Shown: positions 11,326 through 24,200 of the stretch, piece after piece | Numbering within the stretch: position 1 is the stretch's first letter | Layout: each line of letters opens with the position of its first letter | Assembly (NCBI GenBank): GCA_964020155.1 | Contig: OZ026552.1 | Location: forward strand, 3,333,144-3,397,143 | Length of the DNA stretch: 64,000 nt | Reading direction: 5' to 3' | From: Chondrilla cf. caribensis | Lineage: Eukaryota; Porifera; Demospongiae; Chondrillida; Chondrillidae | Notes under the pieces: model-generated | What the model was told of the DNA's origin: nothing | Seen by the model: only the letters and a program-made list of their open reading frames with translations | Databases searched by the model: none | Position numbers and translations under genes: made by a program

Positions 11326-11892
11326 TAGATAAGGAGATGAGGATAATTCCATATGATATGTAGCCAATACTTACGACAGTAATTTTCTGTACCTTAATGG
11401 TAATAAATAAGTTAATTGAATAAGTTAGCATAAAACAAGGAATAAATAATATATTATGAATAAATAAATAATATTATACAAGTTAACAAGTAAACGCATA
11501 AATATAAGTAGTGAAAGGTAGCCAGTGGTTTGATGAGGTTTGCGGATACAGATATAACAGATTCCCTGAATGTGGTTAAAACTGTACCATATTGAGTTAG
11601 AGTGGATTAGTCGTGATGATCCTAGAGGTGTATATCAGTAGTGTATATTATATTGACTTGGAACATAAAAAATGACATTATCAGTAGATTAATTCACATG
11701 ATAGTTTAGGATATAGTGGTATATGCAGCAATTCTATAGTGTGTACGTGCATGTGAAGCACGTGAGTATACTGCATTTCACTGTAATGTTTTGCTGAAAT
11801 ATAACTGGAGCAAGGGCGCGGAAGGACACTGCATGCGTTCTTTCCATTTAATAAAATCTGAATTGGAATTCGGAATGTTGATCCCAAAAAAT

Positions 11893-12944
11893 ATGGCTGA
11901 TGTCGGCGAATCCAACAGTGAAGATCGCGGGCTGGAGATGCCTGCTTCTACACGACCTGTTCCGAACGGTACCGTGATCCAGAACATACCAGGATTTGTG
12001 AGCAAATTGAACGATCTCATTAATTTGGCGGAAAAGGACGATTCTCGAAATTCGCCGTAAGTTTAGTTGTCCACGTATTCAGTATTTTTCAAAGGGTTTC
12101 TCCCAGCGTTCTTTCAGTTGCTAGGCTAGTTCGAGTATACGTGGTTAGTTTATTTAAATTCAATCCACGTGAGATTATCGATGTTAGTATCAGATCTAAT
12201 GAGTTGTCCTATTTATTGGGATTTAATTGCATTTAATTTCCTTTTTATTAAATCGTATCACCCTTCTTTTGGCTAGTATATTGTCTTGGTCTATAGCTCA
12301 TGTACACTTTGTCAACCAGGACTGATAGCAAGTATACTAGAACTTGTTTAGTAAGTACCCTGGTTAGTACACACTTCTTATTACTGTGTACACTTCACTT
12401 AGTCCCTGGTTTGTGTACACTATGTCAACCAGTACTGATATCAAGTCTCTCTGATAGAAGTACAGATTTCATTTACCCTTCAAAGTGCATTAAGGCAATC
12501 AATGTGCATTGAATTGTACATGTGCCTGTCTAGGTATGTAAGACAAGGTAATGTATACATACGTATATATGTATGTATGTAGTCTCGCCGAATCAAACCC
12601 TTCCTGTATGGGATTGGCCAATTGTTAGCAGCAGAATACCATTAGTATCCCTCCACAGCATTGTACAGCTGTGAGACACAGCCAAACACTGTTCTGAGTA
12701 AGACCCTGACTGAGTAAGACTAGTATCTTGTCTATACAATTATATGTACAGTATGTGTGTACACACAGTAAATGTGCATAACACAATCGTTATCTCTTCT
12801 GCTAAGGCTCTTAGAGATATGTCAGGAGCTTTATCATTCTGGACAAGAACTGGCAGTATCGATTGACAAGGAGCTGAGGAGAAGGTTGAGTGTTCAGGAA
12901 CAGTGTCAGGCAACGTCAGGTCTGTTCTAGTGGAGTGCCATTTG

Positions 12945-12975
<31 letters not shown>

Positions 12976-12980
12976 CGTGC

Positions 12981-13021
<41 letters not shown>

Positions 13022-15316
13022 TTTGCATGTATGTGTGTGTGTTTGTGTTTGTTTGCATGTATGTGTGTGCATGCGTGTGTGTGTGTGTGTTTGTTTGTTT
13101 GTACATGTGTGTGTACACATGATGTGTGCTCACTTGATGACATTTGTAATCTGTTACTCAAACTCCCACTAATAACCTGTTAATATGTACATACCTGAAT
13201 AAGCACAATGTCATGTATCCATCCAATACCATAAATTATATACTAATAATATACTATAAATTGGCATGTACAAAGTCTTGGGGAGCAGAGAGGAGAACTT
13301 GTACTGCACTAATAAGTACCCAACACTCCATGTCTTCTCTAAAGCTGAATGCACTGAACAGCATCTATGGAATATCCTGTACCCTGTACTCAAGGGCTTC
13401 TTATGCATTCTTGAAGAATTGTTGACAGTCTTGTTCTAATATAGAGGACTTCTGTTCATAATTGGAGGAAGTGTATGCATTCATGTGGGTTGTCCTTGAA
13501 GGTGTGCGACATATCCTTGCTGTTATGTAGGAAATAGTGAGGTGTAGGTATTGATGATAAAAAGGGATTGTTACCTGTGTGCATAGTAGGGCTGGAAATC
13601 AGCTGTAATTTTGTTTAAATCTGTTTTAAGGGCACGGTATCCTATTGATTAATTGATTAAAAACAGGAATTAAGTGGGCGTAACCGGAAACCACTCCCAC
13701 TTTATTAGACCAAGTGGTCACTCAATACTCTAGACGCTGAGTCTTTAGAGTCCTTTATCACAAATACTCTTGAAGTACAAAATTAGATCTATTAAGTGAA
13801 AGCTGTTGGTAATATGGAGGGTGTCTTTCAGTCATACTCAACAATTTTCATTTCAAATCGAATTATCGTTAGTTGTGCAAGCAAATCAAATAATCACAGG
13901 AAGTAATTTTAATCCATTAATCGATTAATCATCCCTGCACTAGTGCATAGCTTACATTACATGTTTATGTTTGCACAACGTAGCATGACTGTGTTTATAC
14001 GTAATCCCAGTATTGAAGGATGTACAGATGTGAATGTGTTTGACATTGTACATACACATGACATGCTTGAGTAGTGGAGAAAACAAACTTTGTGTTATCA
14101 GTTATTACACTAATGTCACTTAATCACTTACAATTAATTTGTTCATGTGATATGATAATATAAAACAGACTAGTGCAGTATAATATGTTCGTGTGTGTGT
14201 ACATGTGTATACTACGGCATTGGAGAATATCAAGAGTGATTTATTTAGTGGTTAAGACATGGGCACAAAGGCATTATGACATATAAATACCGAGTCCCGA
14301 GGGCGAGTGTATTTTATATGTCATAATGCCCGAGTGTCCATGTCTTAACCATTATAGCATCCGTTGCTAACGCTTTATACTGTTGCTAGCGCTTTATACA
14401 ATATAAAATTGCTGTATAATAGTACTGTTTCTATGGTAACGGATGCTATATGACTATCAAATATATTTAGGTTATGAATATGTACATATGTAGTGTAGTG
14501 TTACAGTCCAACTTGCTTAGTAAGTACCTTAAAGGGCACACTAAATCTGTACTTCTTATCAGAGGTACTTACTTACCATCAGTACTGGTTGACACAGTGT
14601 ACATGAGCTAGAGACTGAGTGAAATGTATGTATTAACCAGGAATGTGAACCAACCCAGGTACTTGGTGAGCAAGTTAAACTGTATATAACTGTGAATGTT
14701 GTCTGTATGAGTTAGCATTGAGCTCTGAGGAGGTGTGTTCCATTTCGAATAGCCTGAATATGGAGTGGCACCGACATGAAATTGCATTACTCCCACAGTG
14801 ATAGAAGTGCTTGTGGCTGTAATTTATACACAAGTTACCTCATTTCACTCTGTGTGTTTACTCTCCACTCCACAGCTGCCTTCAACCTGAGCTTGCAGAG
14901 ATTGGTGTATTTGAATAAAGTGTGTGAAGGACTGCAGGACACGCTCACTCAACAGCAGAAACAAATCAACGAATCGGAAAGCAATAAGAGGAGAAGGTGT
15001 GTAGGTCCACAAAGTATGCACGTGTGTACCTGTGTATGTACGGTACTTTCAGTAAAAAACTGAACATACTATGGGTTGCCTACGGATGAATGGGCGTGTT
15101 ATGTACAATTTACCTATGTGTTAATACCTAATTGTTGATACTCACTATGTACGGGTTGTTAAATTTCTAGAGAAAGTAATAATTGAAAGGAATACAGACC
15201 TCAAGTGTCCTCTTAAGTGTAAAGAAATCAAGAAACCTTACTTTGTGAAAGAGTGTGTGTATGTGTGTGTGTGTTTGTGCCTGCGTGAGTTCGTGTGTGT
15301 GTGTGTGTGTGTGTGC

Positions 15317-15352
<36 letters not shown>

Positions 15353-17858
15353 ATGTGTTTATGAATAAGAATTTCACTTATGTATACCTATGTATGTACA
15401 TACGTATAATGGCTGGTCTGTATGTGTGTAAGTGTGTGCTCCTTCGCTTAAGTTAAACCTTTCTCAGTAAGTACCCTGGTTAGTGCACACTTTTTCTTAC
15501 TGTGTACACTTCACTTTGTCCCTGGTTACTGGTACGTATGTACATACATGTGCCCTCTTTCACGCAGGTTAAAGCCAGCAAGTACTAAGGAGTCCAAGCA
15601 CCATGTTGCGGGAGGTACAGGGTTTTCACCCAAGTATTCAAAATTCTCAACTGCTCCACCCAGTTCATCGCAGACGCTCCCCTCACGTGGGGGCGGGGCA
15701 GGTGTCAATACGTATGAGGATTTCCGCAAACAAGTCATGCCGGAAATACTCCACTCCTCCCTCCCAAATCAAGTAGCATCCTCTCCCAGGGTGGGACACA
15801 CGTTCGCACCCGTGAGGAAAGCTAGATCAGAAACCGATTTGAAGGAATCGGAAATGGAGAAGGAACTAAAGGTGTGTTTCTTCTCAATGTGGCTCACTCA
15901 ATGACCCCGTACATACGTACATACAGTGACCACACACTAGACATACGTACAGTACCATGTATCCTGGTTGGTGGGCTGATAAAAGGTCAGCGTGCTCGCG
16001 TAGAGCAGGTATCAGAGACCCTCAGTTGCCAGGATTCAAGCATGTCATGTCCTAGCTGTGCAGATATGTTGCAACAGGTGTGCAATATCAACTGCGCAGG
16101 TTTCCAAGAATACACTTGGAAAGAATCAACAGTAGAGTCAACCTAGCACAAACTCATTCATTTACGTTTTTTTGATAAGTTGAATGCACATGCACATGCC
16201 TGTCGCAACACTCACTTGTTCGGAATATTGACCTCTGGGGGAAGAAATTATTTCAGCTTGTGTCTCCAATGGTTGGACCTGTCTAGTCTCTTCAGCACAA
16301 CTCTGTATCCTAACGCAGTATGCCGACACTGGTGATGGTGTCTTTGGTGATGGTGACATTGGTGATGGTGTCACTGGTGATAGTGTCACTGGTGATAGTG
16401 TCACTGGTGATGGTGATATTGGTGGTGTCACTGGTGACTGTCACTGCTGATAGTGTCACTGGTGATGGTGACATTGGTGATGGTAACATTGGTGATTGTG
16501 ACAAATGTGAAATCTCCATGTTATGATTATGTAGAGTCTACATGTGGACAACACAAGACTAAGAGATTCGGAAAAGAAATTGAGAAAAGACAACTCGCAA
16601 CTTCAAAGAAAATGCAAAGTACATACATGCGCATGTTTGTATGCATGTGGACGGTACCTCCCTACAAAGGACACTTTGGGACACCAACTTGAATACTCCT
16701 ACAGCGCTAATACATCTCACCTCTTAAGAGTGGACGAGATGGCTGGTCCCATTGTGTCCATGATCTGTATAATATGTGGATATGTACAAAACCACCATAG
16801 ATGTACATACATCCACACTCCTACCATCTGTCTCGGTCTTACCCTGTCTAATGCGTATGTACATGTATATGTATGCATGTATGTGCAGTGGAGAAATCTA
16901 CTGCAATTCTTTTCTCAAAAATATGGTGGGCTATTGAGTTTGGCAGATTAACTTGATGCACACTATTGATTGTATATCATAATATTGGTACTGGGAAAGT
17001 ATGGCGTACGTATGAGTGGTGGCAGTTTAACGATAATTTACTGTACATCTACATGAAACGGTAGGTATGTAGTACTGATTTTCACATTTTTTTGAATAAA
17101 ATCCACAGTGTATAGCATGCTTACATTGGGTTGAATTGGACAAGATTTAACACAAACTCCAGATAGTAGGAACGCCGCCATTTTTTCTTAGTAAAAAGTC
17201 TGTTTGCAGTGCAGCAGGCGTGTTGTGTTCATCCTGCGATTCATCCCACACCAGCTGGTGTCATATCAGGGTACTCACATCCCGCTACACATGCAACTAC
17301 AATCTGTACACACCATTTCATGTGTAACAGTCCAGCCTCTTAACAGCGAACACATCCAGACCAGACAATTCGTCCGTAGTAGAACAGTTGCCTGCTTTTC
17401 AGAGGTAAAATGTACTACAACAGTACTATAGGAAAGACTATAGAAAGACTATAGAAAAGACTATAGAAAGACTATTTCTGGCACCTCTAAATCTATTCTT
17501 TGTAGGGAGGTGAATTCTACGATGTCCTCCATTCCTCTGTCAAGGTTGCACTGTGTTGTGTCCAGTTTCATTTTCACAATACAGACTTATCTGTATTGAT
17601 GAGCTCCTGTGTTGAATAGCCCCACTTCACATCAGCCAATAATTGGTTCACTGTGGATGATTTTTCCTGATAGACACTGGAGAAGGAGAGGGATAAAGCA
17701 GAAGATAGATTGCAGGTGGAGCAGAGCAACAGGGATTCCTTAGCCAAACTACGCAAGAGGAATGAAGAACTAGAAACACAGTTAAAGATACTCTGTCAGG
17801 AAGAGGTGTGTGTGTATGCGTACATGTGTGTATGTGCGCGAAAATGTGTGTAAGCGCG

Positions 17859-17930
<72 letters not shown>

Positions 17931-17943
17931 TGCATGTGTGAGT

Positions 17944-18015
<72 letters not shown>

Positions 18016-18411
18016 ATACTCGTATGTGTGTACATGTGTTTGCATGCGTGTTTGTTTGTGTGTTTGCTGCATAATATATATGTGTTCAGGTGCATGTGTG
18101 CTCATGCTTAAGTGTGTGCATGTGTGCATATACGTGTGCGTACATGGATGTGTGTGTGTGTATACTCATGTGTGTACATGTGTTTGCATCCGTGTGTTTG
18201 TTCGTGTGTGCTGCGTATATATGTGTTCAGGTGCATGTGTGCACATGCTTAAGTGTGTGTGTGTGCGTGCATATACGTGTGTGTATATGGATGTGTGTGT
18301 GTGTGTATGTGTGTGTGTGTGTGTACTTGCATGCATGTGTATTCTCATGTGTATACTTGTGCATTGTGTGTATGTGTATGCGGATACACACATATTTGTG
18401 TGTGTGCGTGC

Positions 18412-18475
<64 letters not shown>

Positions 18476-19373
18476 ATGCATTCAAATCAGTATATGCATA
18501 CATGTACATATAAATGTGTAGTGTTCAAGTACATGATAGTGTAGTATGCACAGTATGCAGCGCCTGCTTCTTTGTGCTATCCTCAATATACACTCTAGAC
18601 CTGTCTAGTCCTTAGCATGCAGTACCTTGCAAAATGTGTGTTATGGTGTGTGTGTGATACCCAATAGATAGCCCACAAAGTGCCATAATTTGCCTATGTT
18701 CCCTTGATTGTTGCTTTCAAAGGCTATTGATGGACATCTGTTAATGTTTGTGATTGGGTGTTGATTGACATCAATCAATTAACCTGAACTATGGTCTTGT
18801 TATTATTTGTTGTTGCTTTTGCATATTAATCCAATTAACATTGCATGGTAGATGATTGGATCCATAGGATAGGTTTTTTTATGGGCTGCCTGTGGCAACC
18901 TCTACGTATAATTGTTTTCATTTCGATATCCAGTATGTAACCCCGTGTTCTTATGTGTAACTGTAACAGTGAATTTATATTAGAATTTATATGGCACAAA
19001 AAAGGTGGCTGATTCGATTGTAGCATTAGTTGAAGTATGTGTTTCACAGTGTGTCTTGCAATGTGTGTTTTGTATGATGCTTGTCGTCTTGGAGTAAGAC
19101 CTGAATTCTTGGCCTTTGCACTTACCTGTATGTACGTATGGAAGGATTGAACAGTGTATCTTGTAATGTGTGTTTGTACAGTGTTTGACGTCCTGGGGTG
19201 AGACCTGAATGCTTGACCTTTACACTTGTCTTCAGGTATGGAAGGAGAGACACAAGGATGTCACCGATGTACTAGACTCTGTGAAGACCTCCTTTCAGAC
19301 TCAGAATGACGCAGATCAACAAATACCAGGCAGTAATCTTTCAGATAGTGACCAACATCTTTCCGAGCACTAA
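11893..19373 (+). CDS. Coiled-coil protein, seven exons, 351 aa, unnamed
   Basis: Exons 11893-12056, 12807-12919, 14876-14996, 15568-15871, 16535-16618, 17674-17805 and 19236-19373 splice in consistent phase into exactly 352 codons including TAA. I chose the ATG at 11893 (ATGG context, protein starting [13 protein letters not shown]); an in-frame ATG at 11875 is an alternative. Residues about 55-132 and 228-307 are rich in heptad-like Leu/Glu/Lys/Gln ([30 protein letters not shown]), indicating two coiled-coil segments. They are separated by a Ser/Pro/Gly-rich linker containing [11 protein letters not shown]. No signal peptide or membrane helix is seen, so it is likely cytoplasmic or cytoskeletal. 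The 84-bp exon at 16535 has a weak donor (GTACAT) and is the least certain. I do not recognise the family; a centrosomal, adaptor or vesicle coiled-coil protein would fit. Confidence 0.8.
12944..13100. repeat. (TG)n/(TGCG)n microsatellite
   Basis: It begins about 25 bases after the splice donor at 12920 of the coiled-coil gene, so it lies at the start of that intron. The THTHTH/CVCVCV open frames here are artefacts. Confidence 0.95.
13587..13942. mobile_element. hAT MITE with 8-bp target-site duplication
   Basis: A 356-bp element flanked by the perfect 8-bp direct repeat GTGCATAG (13579-13586 and 13943-13950), as expected for hAT transposition. The ends are TAGGGCTGGAAATCAG and (reverse complement) TAGTGCAGGGATGATTAATC. 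A related copy lies at about 31664-32012; both contain AACCGGAAACCACTCCCAC-like text. Confidence 0.85.
14249..14452. mobile_element. Palindromic foldback element
   Basis: TAAGACATGGGCAC..GGCATTATGACATATAAA is mirrored by TTTTATATGTCATAATGCC..GTGTCCATGTCTTA (14249-14348), making a long hairpin. It is followed by ATAGCATCCGTTGC and its inverse GTAACGGATGCTAT. It lies in the intron before exon 14876-14996. Confidence 0.7.
14504..14682. mobile_element. TA-flanked MITE, 179 bp (type copy of a dispersed family)
   Basis: The left end CAGTCCAACTTGCTTAGTAA and the right end (reverse complement CAGTTTAACTTGCTCACCAA) form terminal inverted repeats with TA on both sides. Fragments of the same family recur through 4370-15530. 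Confidence 0.82.
15248..15356. repeat. (TG)n microsatellite
   Basis: Interrupted TG repeats in the intron between exons 14876-14996 and 15568-15871 of the coiled-coil gene. Confidence 0.92.
16320..16512. repeat. 15-bp minisatellite next to an exon
   Basis: Units of GGTGATGGTGTCACT with GTGATAGTGTCACT variants repeat about twelve times and end about 20 bp before the splice acceptor of the 84-bp exon at 16535. The [10 protein letters not shown] open frame on the minus strand is an artefact. Confidence 0.88.
16650..17560. mobile_element. Two decayed pogo-like MITE copies
   Basis: 16650-16765 contains ACCTCCCTACAAAGGACACT..GGGACACCAA and 17325-17560 contains CAGTCCAGCCTCTTAACAGC through TGTAGGGAGGTGAATTCTAC, both matching the 198-bp family with many substitutions. 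Both lie in an intron of the coiled-coil gene. The DNA between them shows nothing else. Confidence 0.55.
17806..18475. repeat. Long compound TG microsatellite, about 670 bp
   Basis: TG arrays interspersed with CATG, TATG and GTGCGT blocks start immediately after the exon ending at 17805; the splice donor itself is GTGTGTGT. Open frames of up to 198 aa here ([12 protein letters not shown]) are not genes. Confidence 0.95.
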
Positions 19374-20471
19374 AAAATCTTTGTTTTGTTGTATAGAGAA
19401 TGCAATGAAGGACTGTCTATTTCATGTGTGTGTATGATAGCATAGCCATGTACGTATGTATGTAATGTATTTGTTGTTCTGTATGTAATATAATAGTGTG
19501 ATGTATGTTCTATATATGTCTGTATCTCTACTTAGACATTCTATACATAAGTACTGTGTATGTATGTACTATGCATACATATCTTATTTGATGTTCATTT
19601 CTCATTGATCATTGTATCAAAGTGTCAGACATGGATATGAAATTGATATCATATCTTACATGTGTGTGTATACGTGTACTAATTATTTTATTGTGTGGGT
19701 GTTCTTCAAAAACACTGCCAGTGCAGTATGTTTGATATTGCATCATTCATGATGGAATATCACATAAGTGCCTACGTACTTGCGCAACATGTTTTTCAAT
19801 CAATGGTAGACTAAAATATTATGTTCCTGCGTTCTCACGGTGTTCCATAGTTTCCCTGGTTCCACATCATGGGCAATAATTGGTTGACATTGTGGTAATA
19901 CAAAAATTGCTGTCTACAGTTATTATTATATATAATTGTACAAAACATGTTCCTATATTCATTCATTCGTAGGTGCTTAATTTCATTTGACATTGGCACA
20001 GTTGGGCACACTTGGTATCACTGATATGCTCTGGGGACACCTATGATGTACACCACATATAATGCAATAAAAATAATATAATGTAATTACAATACAATTG
20101 CATGAGTCCATATTGCACATTGAGCCATGCATGTACATGAATTTAGCTGCGCATGCCTTAAAACTTAATATAGCCACAAAGCATACTATTATAATACAGA
20201 TATAATATTATACAGTATATGTGTGTAATAGTTAATTATGTCCTTTATATTTATTTGTAATGCAATTGATACCTGGATACAGCATTGTCATACGTATATA
20301 TTACATCACATGATATATTATGTAAATATCTGGAGTAAACAAAGCACCATCACAGTATTATAGCTCATTTTCATAAGTATGATAAAATTAATGTTGACGT
20401 CAATATTATATGTTAAAATATCGATCAGTTGCATTATCTCATTTATGGTATATACAGGGCTGGTTAGTATA
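19374..20471. other. Intergenic DNA after the coiled-coil gene
   Basis: AT-rich sequence holding the 3' untranslated region of the coiled-coil gene and intergenic DNA. AATAAA-like words occur near 20062, but none could be assigned with confidence. No coding exon is seen. Confidence 0.5.
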
Positions 20472-20670
20472 CAGTGGAACCTCTATTAGACTCCCAATAA
20501 ATTAAAGGACACCATAGAAATTACCTCCCTACAAAGGACACTCTGTAAGGCACCAAAAGTAGACTCTCCTATAGTGCTAACACATTTTGTATATCCAAAG
20601 AGTGGACCTCTCTACATACAGTGGACAAATTACCCGGTTCCAATGTGTCCTTTATAGAGAGGTTTCACTG
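20472..20670. mobile_element. Pogo-like MITE, 199 bp, complete
   Basis: CAGTGGAACCTCTATTAGAC at the left and CAGTGAAACCTCTCTATAAA (reverse complement) at the right, with TA on both sides (20470-20471, 20671-20672). It is an inverted copy of the element at 11128-11325. Confidence 0.87.
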
Positions 20671-21209
20671 TAAATTATGTATATTATAATATGGACATAT
20701 ACGTATCATAGTAGTGTATTTGTTAGTATAATTATACATCATTATGGTGAATACTGATTAATTTATCACACTCAGTATTATTATTAATTATGCATGATTA
20801 AAATGCACAAACGTATACAAATATAAAAACAACACCTTATCCACAAGTAGGAATACAATGTCCTACACAGGAATCACATCGCACACAAAGGCATAAAATC
20901 ATAACAATGTACGTACATCCACTCAAATACTTTTACGTACATGCAAGCAGAGAAAATATAACCGAGCTACACAACACAGTGGGAGTTAGGTGTCTCAAAG
21001 ATATCTCCCTTCTTAAACTTCCACATGTGAGTAAATAGAAAAATAAACAACCTAGCCAGAGCAGACATAACACAGACATACAGTATGTATAAGTGTGTTA
21101 TAAGTAAACGAGTGTGAGAATAACAAACCGTGGAAAGTATGTGTGCATGGATGTATGTACGTATGTACGCGGGTAGCCAAGTCAAACAGTTTTTTTTCTT
21201 CCGGTTTGG
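20671..21209. other. Probable 3' UTR side of the CXXC-SAM gene
   Basis: AT-rich DNA directly downstream of the minus-strand stop codon at 21210-21212. No exon or clear transposon is visible. Confidence 0.4.
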
Positions 21210-24200
21210 TTAAAACTTGACTTTCCCAGCTTCGATCTTCACCCTCAGTTCCTCAATGCACTTGCACACCTTGATGGCTGGACCCAGCTTTATTCTCAGA
21301 CACTGGGTCAGCCAAACAGGGGTTAAGTCCATCAATGCTTCCCCATCTACTTCCTGTGAAAGAGCCATTACAATAATCTTAAGGTACTGTATATCGAATA
21401 TCGAACTACTTACATTTGTACATGCGCATATAAATGTATTATGTACATGTACGGTGTGTCATGGAGAACTTTATATGTCAAAATTACAATTATAATAATA
21501 ATATTATTATATTATTATTATTATTATTATTATATATTATTATAATAATAATCTTGGCGAATTTATGTTACGTATGTAATGACCTCAATATGAGAGAATA
21601 ATGACAGTTTTGAGACAAACTACGATTCCTTCATGATTCTACTACGAATAAACTATAATTCCAGCACGATTTTTCAAGTGATAATAATAATGAATAAGAT
21701 AAAATTACGATACTTGATTGTAACCATGAGCAAATTACAATCCACCTTGATTTGCATTTTGATACTCATGGTTTCTTCACAATTTTATCGTGTTTCAATA
21801 TACGGTACAATTCATAAAAAACTGAACGTTTTACGCCCGTACCTGTAGTATGGGTGTATCCGGTTGTACGTTTTTTCGAAAAAAACGTACAAGTCTAAGT
21901 CAAAAGCCGGGTGTACGTGTGTAACAGCCATCTGATTTACAAATATGTACGTACGTACGTACACCCCAGACTGAGAATTTCATCCGTCTGTTTAGCAAAC
22001 TGATTGTGAAGAACGAACATAGGTACGTACGTACGAATACAAATCGATCAAATCGTCTGTCGTTTTTTTTTTTTTAAATACGTAGGAACAAATCCGTAGC
22101 ATACATACGTACGTATCAATGTTCAGCCATACCAGATTTGTTCTTTGAAACTTTCAAGATTTGTCGCATAGTCATGATGGCTTCAGAAGACACGTTGTTG
22201 AATACCGAATACGAGCAAAATATTAGGCAAGCTATTAAACGATCGACGACCCGCTGTTCAGCGATTTAGAGGCGATAGGCCTATAGATGATACCATTATC
22301 CCTATGTTCAGAGAAGCGACCAAGAGGCACAAACCATGTTGTGACAGAATTTGGATCAGAACAAAGTCTATCGTCTGCCTCAACTGTACGTCCATACGTT
22401 TTCTTTGTTTACTATGTACGCATGTATTCTTATGAAAGTGCGTACGCCCTACCCACATGTTTTTTGTTTACCCGTATGGAACCCGTACATGCGTACGTAG
22501 TGTAAAGTAGGCTTCCACTAACCTCGCAGTACGGCTGATCCTTGGAATAAAACAGAGCGATACCCATATGTACATACATATTAAAGGCGTAAAAAGTTTT
22601 TTTATGGATTGTACCGTATAACGTTTCCTGTTTCAAGTATCGTGGGTGAGTGCAAAACCAATACTGTATGTACGTACGTACGTATATGGACAAGCATTCA
22701 CACCCATAAACCATACCCATACAAGCACACCGAGACCCAACTCACCCACCCACCCACACTAACACTCAATCCACAAACACACCAAGACCCATTCTATGCA
22801 CACATAACACACATACACAACCTATACACACATACATGTACACACACACCTCTTCACGAAGCTGAGCAGCAACTTCACGAAATCCAGCATCAGCGAGGTA
22901 CTTTTGAACATCTTCAAATCCCCATGAAAGAGGGTCACCCGGTAGATCTGGTGGACAAAGTGAAAGCATGCTACTACATATGTATGTCAAAAGGTACAAC
23001 AGACAAAACAACAAACAAACAAAAGAACAATAAACTATTCGCACATTGAAGTACGTACATACCCAGGGCTTGTAGTTTAGCAACAACGGGACTGTGAGGT
23101 AGCTTGGGACGTTCAGAAGCTCCGTTTGCCAACATGCTCAGACCAGTGGCTGCTGAGACAATACGACTATTCTCTTTGGTACGAGCCACCACAATCACTG
23201 ACCCAGTTGACCCAGCTGAGGGTTGGGTCACCCAAGATGACAGAACTGGTTGGGGTACAGGACTGAGTTTACCGGAAGCTGGAGTGTCCTCCTGAGGTGT
23301 GGGTCGGCGAATGTGGATAGATTTCGGTGTCGAATGTGACAATCTCCGTTTAGCACTCAAAGTGGTACCTGGGGCTGGGGACAACACAAACACTCCGTGA
23401 AACACACGACACTCATTTGACCATGGAAGGGAGTAGGCAAATACTCACCAGCCATGTCAATTTTGAGCTGTTTACGAAGAGTGGAGAACTTACCACTATT
23501 TGGAAGGGTGTCAATGTAAGACAGTTCTAAGTGAAGAGTCAGAGAAAGAGTTCATCAGTACCAAACCAACGTACATGTATGTATGTAAGTGCATACCATT
23601 TGAGATGAACGCAGGTGCACTAATCCCCTAACGTGCAAACATGTGAAAATATGGACCACATACGCACTTACATATTATATTTCACACATGGAATAAGGTT
23701 GCGACAGGTTTCTTTTTAAAAATGTATACACACATACGTACGTATGTATACACGAACATAAGTACGTTCATACATTTTTTAGTTACAGTACAAACAAGTA
23801 AAATGAAAAGGAGCTAGCACTTACGTACATATACAACAGGCAAATAAGTAATGGAACAATCGCCCTGCAAAGAACAGACAACGACTCACCATTCTGCCTC
23901 AGTCCATGACGACGACGCAGGTTTCGAATGGTAACTTCCGATTTCGACTTCTTTAAACTCCTGCTTGTGATGTTGCTGCTAGGAGAGAGGTACTTGTTGG
24001 ATTTTTTGCCGACATTGTAAGGTACAGCGTAGTCCGCTTGAAACTTTTTGGGAATCACTTTGACCCTTCTTGGCCTCAAAGGAGATGTTGCAGAAGTGTC
24101 ATCAACAGTCACAATTGCTGTGTGTTTGTCGGTTTCCATGTGTTCAGGTTCTTCCTGGCTGCTACTCGGCTGGTCAGTACCGTTGGTATCCTCAAATTCA

